A stretch of DNA of 64,000 bases, from contig NW_026947502.1 in the NCBI RefSeq assembly GCF_034190915.1, positions 38,222,785-38,286,784 of the forward strand, given 5' to 3'. The first letter of the stretch is position 1; every line of letters begins with the position of its first letter. The translations under genes were made by a program, and so were the position numbers. Of this stretch, positions 33,841 to 45,790 are shown one piece after another. The DNA comes from Cavia porcellus (Eukaryota > Chordata > Mammalia > Rodentia > Caviidae). Under the pieces are notes generated by a model that saw only the letters and a list, made by a program, of their open reading frames with translations, was not told the origin of the DNA and did no database searches.

Positions 33841-35426
33841 AACTCCAACGAAGCTGCACATGGACAATTTACTCTTCTGGGATGATATTCACAGGGGAGG
33901 ACCTAAAGATGTACTACTGAGTTGAATTCTGTAAGAAAAGAGAAACTCTAGGGCCTGATAAATCATAGGTTGGTTCATAGTAAAGTAACATAGTAAACAA
34001 GCATAGTAAAGAATACAACTTGGAACCCAGAAATCTTTGCCAGACCCAGATATTCTGAGCCTTAATTTTTTTCAGTTGCTATATATCTGAAGCCTCTAAG
34101 TAAAGTGCTGCTCACTGTAAGGGCCGCAAGTCCTTAAAGCTTTCTGGGGTGGTGTGTGGCTTCCCCCCACGGCCTTCCGAGCCTGCACAGCTGGGGCCTG
34201 GAGTTTCCTTTCCGGGATGATTATGAGCAGCCCGGTGCTGAAGGTTCTCATTCCTTTGAAATCAAGGTGGAGTGTGGAGATCAAGGTATTGTTCGCAAAA
34301 ATCTCCTGAACTCGAGAATGAAATGGGGACAAAGATTCTATCTTTGAAAATGTATAAAAAAAAAACAGTCATCATGAAAAGAAAACCCAAAAATACACAC
34401 AGTTTTAAGAAAAGGAGAAAAGCAGAAAATTATCGAAGCAGCACCCTGCAGGGCTGCTTCTTGTATCACATGAATACTTCTCTAAGAATTTGGGGGTATT
34501 GACTCAGGCAGTTTTTCTAATAACTCCAACATGCAAGTTTTTTCATTACCCTTATTAAACCTACAACTACATGAGGTAGTCAAATATTAAGAACTTGGCC
34601 GAGGTTATATTGTAAGGAGTTTAAGCAGTGTTTTCAAATGCAGACCCTCGGCACTTGGGCCTCTGCTGCACTGTGTAATCCCGTAAAGGAAGCACGGATA
34701 TTGCATGCAGTTGGTTCTTGAAAAATATATTGAAGTCTAAAATATCGTCAAGGCACATGGCGTCCAATGTTGCTGCTGATTTAACAAACTATAAGTTGAT
34801 TCAAAATGTGCCCCATGTTATAGCAAATCTCCCCCTAACACGATTTCAGCAAGTTGTCTACACTCAACTGTGTGTTCATTCAACCAAAAACCAAATTGCA
34901 GGAAAATCTTAATTATAAAAGAGATAAAACAGGGTTGATACTTTCGTTTATAGAAAAAATGATTTTCTTTTGACAGGGATCAGTGTTCAAGGAAGCTCTT
35001 GATTCAGGTTTAATGTTTAACCTTGCTGAAATTACACTCCCAGCCTGTGTCTGCTGCATGAAGAGTGAACACACCCTGCATTCTGTGCTCTCCAGGGAGG
35101 TCTAGTTCTTCTAGAGTGTTGGGTATGATTGTGCACAGGAGTTAATTTTCTTCCTGAGCTGGGCCCAGAAATGGTGAAATATAAAAGGGTCTTTTTCTTA
35201 GAGTTGGGGCTTCTAACAAAAAGTTAATTTTCTACCCTGGGACAAACAGCTATCCATTTGGAAAAAAATCGATCTACCTATTTTTTCAAGTTTCACATAT
35301 GAACTACATATGTGAAAAGGAAAGGAAAAGAAAATATGAGAATTAAAGTGAGTAGATGACAGAATACAAATGTGACTTTAGGAGAAAAAAGGCATTCTTA
35401 AAACAATGAAAGCAAAACCTCTAAAG
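33841..35426. other. Unique sequence with a perfect 11-bp hairpin
   Basis: No gene supported. A GC-richer patch at 34,120-34,330 has an open frame of 63 codons without domain. The hairpin is listed separately. Confidence 0.4.
35291..35317 (+). other. Perfect 11-bp inverted repeat
   Basis: The arms tttcacatatg (35,291-35,301) and catatgtgaaa (35,307-35,317) are exact reverse complements around the spacer aacta. Each arm contains a CATATG E-box-type word. It is not part of a recognised repeat. Confidence 0.9.
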
Positions 35427-35783
35427 GAGAATGTCATGGTTTATGTCTGTGTCCCCCAGGCCTCATGAGTTTGCATTGCGTATTTGTGATTGGTTCATTG
35501 TCTAGTGCTTGGATTGATGGTGTCAGTGCTCCACCCACATAGGGGTGGAGCCAGGATGTGATATAATGGCAGGAAGAAGGTGTGTCTTGCTCTTTGCTGG
35601 TTCCTGGCTTGCTGTTTGTAGCCACCATGAAAGGCGGCCCAGGCATGCCTGCCTGCCTGCCTGGTAGCCAACTGAGTGTGGACTGAAACCTCCAAAAACT
35701 GTAAGAAACAAACCTTTCCTTTCCTAACTTGGGCATCAGGTATTTTGTCTCAGCAACGAGCATAAAGTAACTAAGACAGAGAA
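35427..35783 (+). mobile_element. Solo LTR (MaLR-like) with 5-bp target-site duplication
   Basis: A 347-bp LTR (35,432-35,778) that begins TGTCATGGTTTATGTCTGTG and ends CTAAGACA, so it has the canonical TG...CA ends. It is flanked by gagaa at 35,427-35,431 and 35,779-35,783. Near the end, ggactgaaacctccaaaaac and caggtattttgtctcagcaa follow the MaLR 3' pattern. No internal region remains, consistent with LTR-LTR recombination. It contains a 9-bp hairpin. Confidence 0.88.
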
Positions 35784-35839
35784 CGTTAGAATTTTTGACT
35801 GTTTCCAAAATAAAAATTTTCTAAGACAAAACATATTGT

Positions 35840-36500
35840 ACATAAAGTAAACAGATGGTAGATTGAGCAAAAGTATTTGGAACCTAATTAACAAAGGACT
35901 AGCATGTAGTATATGTACAGAAGTCATACAAATTGAATAGTAACATGAAAATAGTTCGTTAGAAAAAAGGCAAAACACATAAAAAGACAATTCTTTTTCT
36001 GTGTTCCTTGGAAAGGACACAGTTGGCCAATAAGTACTCCAGATGCTGCTCATCTTCCACATCAATCAGAACCAATATATAAAATTTTATACTTATCAGA
36101 TTGGCAAAGAATACTAAAATTTGATACCATAGAATGTTGGCAAGGATGTTCAAGAATCTCTGTGATTTACCCGTGAGAATCTAAATTGTTATAGCTACTT
36201 TGAAGGGCAATTTAATAGCATATGTTAAAAACAGTAGTGATATGTTCTAGACCCAGTGAGTCAGCTTGGAGAAAAATTCACCTTTCTACAAAAAGATCCA
36301 CAAAGAAAGATTCTCATTGTTGAATTGTTTGCTATTGGAAACAATTTGAATAGACCACTTAAATATTTAACAATATAGTAGTAGTTATTTAAACCAGTTA
36401 ATGGGCTCTAATAATCATATTTTGGGATATTAGGCAACAGTTAAACATTTTGCAAATCACACTACCATACACTACTCTTAAAATTCACTAACTCATATTT
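35840..36500 (+). mobile_element. L1 LINE fragment (end of ORF2 and 3' part)
   Basis: Sense L1 shown by gttggccaataagtactcc, ttatcagattggcaaag, gttggcaaggatgttcaag and attggaaacaatttgaatag, in the order of the L1 ORF2 C-terminal region (tggccaataagcac, cagattggcaaa, gttggcgaggatgt, ggaaacaacccaaatg). Heavily mutated, no open frame. Confidence 0.75.
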
Positions 36501-36514
36501 TAAAAAACACTAGT

Positions 36515-36770
36515 GAGATGAGCATAGGTGGCAGATATCATTTGGGTGACTAAAATAAGAGAATTCAAGAGTCTGAAGTCAGTATAGGCAGCTTAGAGAG
36601 ACCCTGTCCCAAAAATGATAAAGACTTAGGCAAGCTCAAGGCCTTCCATGGGCAACTTAGAGAGACTTTTTCAAAATTAATTAAATGAGTAAGTAATTGA
36701 GTGTGCGCTGGAGATGTTGCTCCTGTGTTGGATTCCTCAGAACCATAAAAATAAGACGAACAGCAAACAA
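36515..36770 (+). repeat. Old B1-ID composite SINE with duplicated B1 end
   Basis: A B1-like segment ends ggcagcttagagagaccctg and a second similar segment follows (gggcaacttagagagacttt), then a degraded ID unit (gcgctggagatgttgctcc, ggattcctcagaacc). Diverged, so boundaries are approximate. Confidence 0.55.
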
Positions 36771-37039
36771 CAACACAAGGTAATGAAGTTTATGCACTTG
36801 AAGATTTTTAAAAACTGCACCAAAGAAAAATAACCTCATAAAACCTGTGGCTATAGTTTCTTTGTTTTGTAGATATATATCTGTACTTCAAAAATAGGAA
36901 TAGAAGGGAAACAAGAGTCCAGATGGGAAGGGAAAGATGCTGATAGGGAGTAACTTACGTTTCCCCCAAAGTTCGTGCTCTCAATGCACTGCATTTGGAG
37001 CAAGGAAGTCGTGAAGATGGAGGAGCCCATGAACACACA

Positions 37040-37310
37040 CAGGCCTAATCCACAGGGCCAGGAAGCTCCCGCTCTCTCGTGTCCTTGCGTGGACCGAGGA
37101 AAGAATGTGAAGACACAGTGAGAAGCAGAGGTCTGTGAGCCAGAGTGGGAGGCCACAGGAGAAGTGGAGCCCTGTGGGGACCTGCGGGACCTTCACGTCG
37201 CACTTCCTCACCCGCAGAATAGCGAGGAACTCCACTTGGGTTTAATTTTCTGCCATTTATGCTATGGGCATTGTGGAATTTTGTTACAGTAGCCAGAGCA
37301 CATTAAAGCA
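37040..37310 (+). repeat. MLT1-type MaLR LTR fragment
   Basis: gtccttgcgtggaccgagga, gaatgtgaagacacagtgag and attttgttacagtagccag follow the MLT1 order (gtccttataag, gatgtgaagacacagggag, tactttgttatggcagcc). The 5' part is missing or unrecognisable. Confidence 0.55.
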
Positions 37311-37329
37311 GGTGTCAAAGAGTGTTTCA

Positions 37330-37406
37330 GGGCTGGGGATTTAGGTCAGCAGCATGAGCGTCTGCCTTACAAGTGTGTGGTTGTGAGTTTGATCCCCAGT
37401 ACTGAT

Positions 37407-37444
<38 letters not shown>
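37330..37444 (+). repeat. ID SINE with a (GA)18 expanded tail
   Basis: ID body from gggctggggatttaggtcag to gatccccagtactgatgg, after which the usual A-rich tail is replaced by 18 perfect GA units (37,409-37,444). This is a microsatellite born from a SINE tail. Confidence 0.9.
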
Positions 37445-37447
<3 letters not shown>

Positions 37448-37719
37448 CAGCAGAACTTTCCAAGAGGCTCGCCCTGTAGGTCAGGGTCCCTGGAAATCAG
37501 TCTCACTGTGACCTTCTGAGGAAATGCTATGAGACACCCCGGAGACTGGACCAGCCGAGTAAGGGCATAGGATTTGGTAAAGGGACTCATGGCAAGGAGA
37601 ATTTACTAAGTGGCAGGCACTGCCTTTGTATTGTAAGCAATTACCTTGCTTAATCCTTGGGAGCCACCCCTGCCACTGGAGAACACTGAAGTAACCATTC
37701 TTAATCCATACAATTTTCT

Positions 37720-38270
37720 CATTAAATTTTATGTAATATAAAACATCTTAATACCAATTGCAAGAAATTGAAAGAGCCACATTTCTCTCTTACCCCTCCA
37801 AACATCAGCACCATTCTGGGATGTTCTTTTTTAGATTTTATCTGTATGCTTCCATACTTCAGGTTGTCATCAGAAGGTTTGTAATATTTTTGCAGATGCT
37901 TTTTCCACTTAGCACTCTTATTATAGGCTCTTCACAGTTGTCATTTTAATGGCTACTCAATATTTCATTCGATTGTTGTATTATAATTTACCTATCTATT
38001 CCCCCGTGGTTGACATCTAGGCCATTTTCAACTTGCTGTTACCATAGATAATGTTGAATAAACATTTTCTCAAGTATGAATTTTTAAATTTGAGTTATTT
38101 CTCTACAGTGAGTTCTCAGAGGAATTACTAAGCCACATGACATAAGCATATTTTATGACTATTGACTAGAATTGCTCAGGAGTTTTCCAAAGCTTTGTGC
38201 CAAGTAATGGTGCCATCAGCAATTTGAAAATACACCAGTTTCACCATGGCATTGTCAGCACTGGCGAGCA
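37720..38270 (-). mobile_element. L1 LINE fragment, antisense
   Basis: Antisense L1 3' region: ggctactcaatatttcattc, tggttgacatctaggcca, gttgaataaacattttctc, ttttccaaagctttgtgcca, ggtgccatcagcaatttga. This is the reverse complement of the L1 ORF2 end and 3' UTR. No open frame. Confidence 0.7.
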
Positions 38271-38655
38271 CCATTCCAGGATTTTTGCTGATGGAAGAGC
38301 TTCAGCCAATGGTCCTTGAGGTCTCCTCAGTTTCCTTGGTAAGCTTATTGAAAGCCAAAGGATATATAAAAGGGCAGGGATCCCAAGATGATTGTAACCT
38401 ACATGTACTGAAAACATGTACTAATAGAATTAAAAGAAAAGAAAGAACGTGGATTATTTGTCCTAGCTCTATATCTATCTGCTCCCTCTAGGAAAAACAC
38501 TTGACCTCCCTGATCTGAGAGGATGTGGTTTGATGTGATGCCAGCCCCAACCTCTGATCTAAGTAGCTAGCGTAAGACCCAGCATGGTCATTGGGCAATC
38601 TTTCTGCCTCTGTCTCTGTTTATTGGTCTGTCTATCTGTCTCTCTTACTCTTACA

Positions 38656-38695
<40 letters not shown>

Positions 38696-40480
38696 TACAC
38701 ACACTCACCCCACTGGGAGAGGAAGTGAGGAGCAGTGGATCCAGCAAAAAGAACTGCAGAGCCAAATGGAGATAATAAATCATGGTTACAGTGTTTAGGG
38801 CCCTAGATCTGTTTCAGATTGACGCCACACTAATCCTGGATTCAGAGCCACTCTATAGCACTGAGCAAATTGTGAACTACAAAGGGTTTTAACCAAAGGG
38901 ACAAATGGGGATGAGGTCCACTGTGTGCATCTGGGAGCAGCTCTATTTACATAGAGGAAAGGACTTTGCTTTTGTTTTCAAATACGGGTTGTGCAGCCAT
39001 ATGCCACATGCTCACTCAGGATACACCTTTTCCATGTCTCAGATGGAAATTGGTGTAGCCTGCCAATTACTTTGAAGTTATGTTAACAAGAAATCTCTCC
39101 TCTTATTTAAATCAGCTTCAGGTCTGTTCCTATCATTTGATATCAAGGTAATCCTGATAAATATATTAGAAAAAGAGATTTTTAAAACTAGGAGATGTCT
39201 TAAAAATTTCTGGAGGGTGTTGTGTAGGTGAAGAGGTTGAAGGAGTGTAGTAACCTCCAAAGTCATGTCACCATCAGCAAGGAAAGCCTGTCCCTAAGTT
39301 AGCATTCTTTGTGGCATAGTGTGCTGCGTCTCTCTTTACTGTGATGTCATTTTAAAAGCTTAGCTTTGACTTCTAGCCCTGCAAAGACACAGCTCATGTG
39401 CATTACCTGGCTACAAAGGTCTGCTCTCAGGTAAATGTGGATTTTGTGACCACAGAACCTAAAGCTGTTCACAGCATGAAGACCCAAGAAACGAAGCACA
39501 GGATGTGATTTGATAGATGCATTACTATATAGGGAATGTCAAATCAGAAAGTGTCAAAACATTAATATTAAATTTTGCATGATTAGGAAATTAAACATTT
39601 ATACACTTTAAAGAATTAGAGTTCCTGTAGTAGACATGTTTCACTGTTCCTTTGGCTGTTATTAAATATTGCTTCATTTGTATGTACTGTTTCCCCAAGC
39701 TGCAACAGAAAACTCACCCCAGAGCACTACAGACTCACAGGCAAGGTCTCAGAGGGGATTAACCCTGGCTAGTGACCAGCTAAATGCTAAAAGGCTTTAG
39801 TGACCCCATTTTGTGGGCCAGCTCCCTTCCTGCTTTTGCTATTCCTGAGTTTGTTTAACCCAGAGGTTCCGCCTTCTGCCCTGTCTCCTCTTACCCTGAG
39901 AAAGAGGGGTACGCTCAGCCTTTGAGAAGCACGGTGAGAGGCTGCACGGATTTCACTGAGCTGCGCACCCTACTGTGGGATCTTCCCAGACAGAACAGAG
40001 TGATTTTCTTCTGTCAGACACCAGAGACTTCTCAACCCAGATTTGCCCTGTGACCACATAGAATCAGATTTTCTGCTAAATTCTATAGCCTTCTTGGTTG
40101 GGGCCCTGGTTTCTTTGACACGACCTTTGAACAAATGGCTTTCCAAGGAGTTGTGTCCCTCTCTTTGTGCTTGTTGAGAAACCTGCTTGAACAAACCTGC
40201 TTCTCCTCTTGCTTATTTTGCTAGATAGATTGCATTTAGAGACAGGGTAGATGGGCGTGGTCTGTGGAGAGCTTTTCTGCCTCTCTGCATGCTAGACTGT
40301 GCCCCTGGATTTGAATTCTGTCTCCTGCCCTTCAGGAATTTCCATGGTTCATTATTCCTGTTTCTACCACCTAAAAAGTCCTTTTTCTGACCCATCATTG
40401 CCCTCCAGATAGTGTCTGATTTTATTTTTCCCCTCCACCTGCAACTCACCAAAGATTTGTCTGAATGTATCAGCTATACT
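38271..40480. other. Unique sequence with a (CA)n tract
   Basis: No gene recognised. A (CA)n microsatellite lies at 38,653-38,704. The region 39,700-40,450 is moderately GC-rich without a credible frame. Confidence 0.45.
38653..38704 (+). repeat. (CA)n microsatellite
   Basis: Interrupted CA repeat with an uninterrupted 29-bp core at 38,663-38,691. Preceded by a degenerate tctgtctatctgtctc stretch. Confidence 0.92.
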
Positions 40481-41170
40481 TCTTCCGTTTCATTTTTGTA
40501 GTTTGTGGCATTGTGAAATACGTATTTGGTCTTTGTGCTGATATGATATATAGCTCCTAAAACCCTTGAAGTGTCAGGAGTGATAGGGGTGTTTTGTACA
40601 TTGATGAGATGACTTGTGGTGGCAGCCTCTAAAGAGAATTATGGAGCCTCTGACAATGGGTCGTTGGAACTTCAGCCCCACTTATCAGCCTCAGGTTGAT
40701 CACTAGCACCCAGTAACCTAACCCATGACACATACCTAACATTTCTGTAAGAACTTAAAGGGATGGGGCTTAGTGAGCTTCTGGATAGTTGAACATGTAG
40801 AGGTTGCTGGAAGGTGGGTGCTCAAATAAAACACCAAAGCTCATGCCCCTACCCACACACTTCACCCTGTGCCTCTCTTCACCTATATCTTTTGTAGAAG
40901 CCATTGTAAGTGCTGTGAATCCCTGTAGCCAACTCATCAAACCAGAGAATGGAGTCATAGGGACCCTGATGTACGGCTGCTTGGTCAGAATCTCAGATAC
41001 AATACCATAAGGCTTGTGATTGGGATGGAAAGTAGGGGGTGGTAGCCTCATAAGGCTGAGACTTCAGCCTGTGGGATTTGACTCTTTCTCAGGTAGATGG
41101 TGTCAGAGTTGAGCTGAATTAGAGGACAACCATGGCAGAATTGACTGCCTGTTTGGTATGTGAGCAATCA
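40480..41170 (+). repeat. Possible ancient LTR-type repeat
   Basis: The segments agaagccattgtaagtgctg, ggtggtagcctcataaggct, agcctgtgggatttgactc and gatggtgtcagagttgagct have the feel of an old LTR element that I half-recognise. I cannot name the family or fix edges. Confidence 0.25.
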
Positions 41171-41489
41171 CTCTAAACTTGTCACCTAATAGTTTGAGTT
41201 GTGTAGTACAGAGAACAGGAAGACATAAGTTTGGTTCTTCTTCTGTACTGACATTATTGACGTGTCTTTCTATATCTGCACATTTCCCTGTCTTACTGTA
41301 AAACAGTGTGGCTAAGGTCATTAGATAGGTAAGCAGACACACCCAATGGCTCACAGTAGAGCCTCCTGAGAGCTCCCTTGTCATTACATTGATGAATTTT
41401 TCTCCACTTTCCAATAAACGTTGTTTCATTTGAGATGTGCAGTTGGCCCCTTTTCGGCTTCTCTTTGCACTTTTATTTATTTTCTTGAT
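41171..41489. other. Unique sequence
   Basis: No feature recognised. Confidence 0.35.
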
Positions 41490-42000
41490 TTTTATAACTC
41501 AACAGAATTGTGTTCTTCCAAACACCAAATCACATTCAATCTCCCACTCTGCTCTTCCAGATGAAAATGTCAGGGATTCTTTTCAGTGTTTTTTCATTCT
41601 TTTTAATTAACTTGTTAGCAAATCCTATGTTTTGTCTCCAATATGTGTCACATCATTCTCATTTCTTTTTAGTTAACTACCACTTCCCCTCTTAACACCA
41701 CTATCTTTTCTCAATTGTTTTATTGCAACGTCCTCGTAACTGGGTTCCCTAAATTCACTCTTGCTTTCTTCCAACTAATTATTCATACTGTATCTAGAAA
41801 AAAAAACATCAAATATAACATGTCATTCTGTTGACTGACCACTTAATGATTTGTCATTGTTCTCAAATCCTTGCAAGGCTAAGATAATCTTCTAGAATGT
41901 AGGTTTTTCTTCTATCATGTTCTCTACTTTATCCCCAAGTAAAGACACTCTAGCACATGTAAAGCAATCGATAAATATTCATTGAAATAGTGAATGATAC
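41490..42000 (+). repeat. L2 LINE, upstream part of the 3' region
   Basis: tattgcaacgtcctcgtaac (tactgcaatagcctcctaac in L2), tgtcattctgttgactgacc (catgtcactcccctgctc) and caagtaaagacactctagc follow the L2 order in sense orientation. Strongly diverged. Confidence 0.6.
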
Positions 42001-43079
42001 ATAGTATTTGTTTAGTGTCTGTTTTCCCAACTAAAAATGGAAACAATTTGATAATAATTATATAAGAATTAAAAACTAACACAGTGGCTGTGTGCATGGC
42101 TATATGTCTTTATCTTAAGACATAGTGCTGAGTATAATGAATATAAAACAAAATTAAAGTATAACAATGCTATTTACAAAAATTTAAAAAAGATTTGGTG
42201 GAAAGAGGGTGGTTGCTTACAGGCAACAGTATGGGTGAGTGTCATTGAGTTAAAACTGGATAAGGCAAGTACCTGAGGTAGGTAAAAGATAAAGTCTGAC
42301 ATGAGATGGTCAATGGAAAGAGAATCCAGCTGGCCCAAGGTCCTGTCTCTAGGAGTTGTGTGAGGGAAACCGAACCACTCCTGGATCAGAGCACCACCCA
42401 CCCCAGTCCTGGCCACCTTGGAGAAGTGTGGACTGAGGGAGAAGCCTGGCCCTTCGATGGTAGCCTGGCAGATGGAACAGGCTCCGAATCACTCCAACCC
42501 CTTCATGTGAGGCACAGTGAGTGAGATACATGCAAGCCAGAGGAAGGAAGAAGCTGAAGGCAAGGGAACAGTATGAGACAAAACACGAGGCACGTTATGT
42601 CTTGAATGCAGTAGCACCCCTACAGCTTTGACTGGCAGGATGGGAGAGAAGGCTTTCCTGACAGGAAAAAAATTGCTGAGAGGCTCTCACCGGGGGAACC
42701 CAGTGCCTCCTAGCTGAGGAATGCAGGGACAAGGAAATCCAGGACTGTGACAGGAATGCAGGCCAGAAAGTGGACCTGGGGCTCCCTGTGAGGGTGAGGT
42801 CAGAGGGTGACACGGGGAGCCAGAACAGAGCAGGTGCTCTCTTGCCCTTTCTGCCAACACTGGGAAAGCCTGAGACAGCCTGGAGCTCTGCCCACCAATT
42901 TGTACTGGCAGGAGGGAAGGCTCTGCTAAGCCTGGGGCCTGGCTCTCCATGGGCAGGTCTGAAACAGGTTAGTGTTTGCACTCTGAAACAGGCATGAAGC
43001 TATCCACGGATGAGGAAGAAACTCCACATACAGGCAAGCAAGGGCTTCAGAGCACTAAATAACTACAAAAAAAAAAAAA
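42001..43079. other. Unclassified GC-richer block upstream of the L1
   Basis: 42,300-43,000 is clearly more GC-rich than its neighbours and directly precedes the long L1. It could be unrecognised L1 5' UTR or unrelated sequence. Frames exist on both strands without domains. Confidence 0.3.
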
Positions 43080-43266
43080 AAAAAAAAGAAGATCCTCGTG
43101 ATACATCGTAGTAAAAATACCAGAAGTCCAGCAAATGGACAGAATCTTAAATGCAAAACACCAGGAGAAAGCAAAATATTACTTACAAAGGTAAAACTCA
43201 TTATCATTATAACGGACTATTCAACAAAACTTTAAAGGCCAGGGAAGCTTGGAGTGAAATATTTCA

Positions 43267-43269
<3 letters not shown>

Positions 43270-43300
<31 letters not shown>
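43270..43300 (+). repeat. A31 homopolymer inside the L1
   Basis: Thirty-one consecutive A residues at a point where the aligned L1 has a shorter A-rich segment. Likely slippage expansion. Confidence 0.9.
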
Positions 43301-43305
<5 letters not shown>

Positions 43306-45359
43306 CCTCACAAAAACCCAAAAACAAACAAACAAACAAAACAAAAAATATGTCCAATGCAAACTAATATAGCTTGAAAACTATCTTTCAAACTTAATAG
43401 AGAAATAAGAACATTTGTTGCCAAACAGTGTATTAAGAAATTCGTGAACACCAAGTCAGAAACCTCAAAAATACCAAAGCATATTCTAGAGAACAACAAT
43501 GAAGCCAACAAAACCATGAAGTTGGATGGAATGAATATATCAAGAATGATGAGTAAATAAAATGGGATAAATAAAGGAGTCAACAACAGAAGAAGGATGC
43601 AGTGATGGGAATAAATCAATACCTTTCATTAATAACTCAATGTAAATGGTTTCATCTTCCTTGGACAGAGAAGAAGACTGGATGAAAAGACAAAACTCAG
43701 TGGTTTGTGTATTTAAGACAAGTATCTAATCCAAAAAATAAGTTCATAGATCAAAAAGAAATCAAAGGATGAGAAATAATATCTCATGTACTAGAAACCC
43801 TGACATCAAACACCAATAGAAATTTTATTCTCACAGTGAATTTCAAGCTAAAATTGATTAGGAAAGGCAAAAAATTCACAGCATATAAATTAAGGGAACA
43901 ACTCAAAAGGAAGCAATAATAGTTGTAAATATATGTACACTAAACATCAGGGAACCCAACCTCAATAGACAAACAGTATTGGACATAAAAAACCAGATTA
44001 ACATCCACTTGTCATAGTGGGAGGCATCAATGCCCCACTTACGCAAAGAGAACAACTAAATGAAAAATTTACAAAGTAATATGAGAACAGAATGACATAT
44101 TCAAACAAATGGACTTAATAGATATTTTTAGAGTGTTCTACTCTACAACAATAGAATATAAATTTTTCTCAGCAGTACATGGAATTTTTTCCAAAATAGA
44201 CCACAAAGTCTGCTTAAAAAATGCAAAAGAATTAAAATCCTCTCTCAGATGTACTATCAGAGCATAAAACACTAAAATTAGATACAAATTCAAAAGAAAC
44301 CATGCAAGCTTTACAAACACCTGGGCATTAAATGTCACATTCCTTAATACTCACTGGATCACAGAAAAATTTGAGGAATAAATTCAATAATTTCTAGAAT
44401 CAAATGGCAATGTCAATACAAGACACAAAGGTCTATGGCACAAAATGAAAGAAGGAAGTTATTGCTATGAATTCTTGCTCTAGAAATACAACAAGCTTAT
44501 ATGGACAGCCTAATGATGCCCTTCAAGAACCTAGAAGACAAAAACAGTTTAAACTCAAGTACAAAGAAGGAACTCATAAATGTCAGAATGGAAATTAATA
44601 AAATTGTGACCAAAAAACACTAAGAATTAATTAATAAAGCAGCAGATTCTTTGAATTTATAAAATGGACACTTAGCTAATCTTATCTTTTTTTAAAAAAA
44701 AGAAAGACCCATTTCAAAGGAATAAGAAAAGAAAAAGGTGAAATCACAAAAGACATTGCTGAAATTCAGATCGTTAGTAAGTACTATGAAAAACTACTCC
44801 ACCAAATTGGAAAATCTTGAAGAAATGGACAGACTTCTGTACACATAAGAACTACCAAAACTAAACCAAGAATGAATAAAAACTTTGAACAGTATGTCAA
44901 TAAGCAACAAAATGAAGCAGTGATAAAAACCCTACTGACTAAGAAAAGCCCAGGACCTGATGGATTCACTACCGAATTGTCCTAGAACTTTAGAGAAGAT
45001 ATACTGCCAATACTCCTCAAACATTATAATGAAATTGACAGAGTAATAGTACCTCCAAGTATATTCCTGGAAGCTAGCATTGCATTGATTCCAAAACCAG
45101 ATTCAACTAATATAGAAAACTACAGACAATCTCTTTAATGAACATAGATGCAAAAATTCTATCAAATGCAAATAAAATGCAACAAATCATGAAAAAGTTC
45201 ATACATTATGACTAAATAGGTCTCATCCCTGAAATGCAAGAATACTTGAATATATACAAATCAATAAATGTAATATGCTACCTAAGTATAAGGAAGGATA
45301 GAACACCCCATGTTCATATCCATAGATACATAAAATACTTTGACGAAATTTCATATCAA

Positions 45360-45790
45360 TTTATTGGTTTTTTAAATTTTTTTAAAAGAGACTAAGACAA
45401 AAGAGGACAGAACAAAGCAGATCAGAACGGAACAATGTAAGCAACACAGCACTTCACCACAAGACAACCTGATATTAACACTAGTTACCACAATGTCTCT
45501 TTCTTTGAAACAGTTGAGCACACTTTCACATACAATGGTATCAAACATAACAAAATAGTATAAAACCATTCAGGAGAATGAAAGTATTACTGGGCATTCA
45601 GAACCAAATAACAGAAAATGAACAATGGCTACTAAATTATCTCATTTTCCATAAAAAATTTGTTTATACTATCACACATAATAAAATCCAGTAAGATACA
45701 AAATGATAGAACCAATGGAAACAGAAGAACAAAAGCATGGTAGGACTTCAAAGCAAGATAATATTAAATCACATCGATTTACTGTTAAAT
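45360..45790. mobile_element. Probable insertion inside the L1
   Basis: The ORF2 similarity stops after gacgaaatttcatatcaa (about 45,360) and resumes at aacagttaaagaagaacct (about 45,810). The 430 bp between, beginning with a T-rich stretch, do not resemble L1. No family recognised and no duplication seen. The alternative is simply very rapid divergence of this L1 segment. Confidence 0.35.

Noticed and set aside
34120..34350. GC-richer patch with a 63-codon open frame
   Set aside because: No domain, no flanking splice pair that stands out, and too short to support as an exon.
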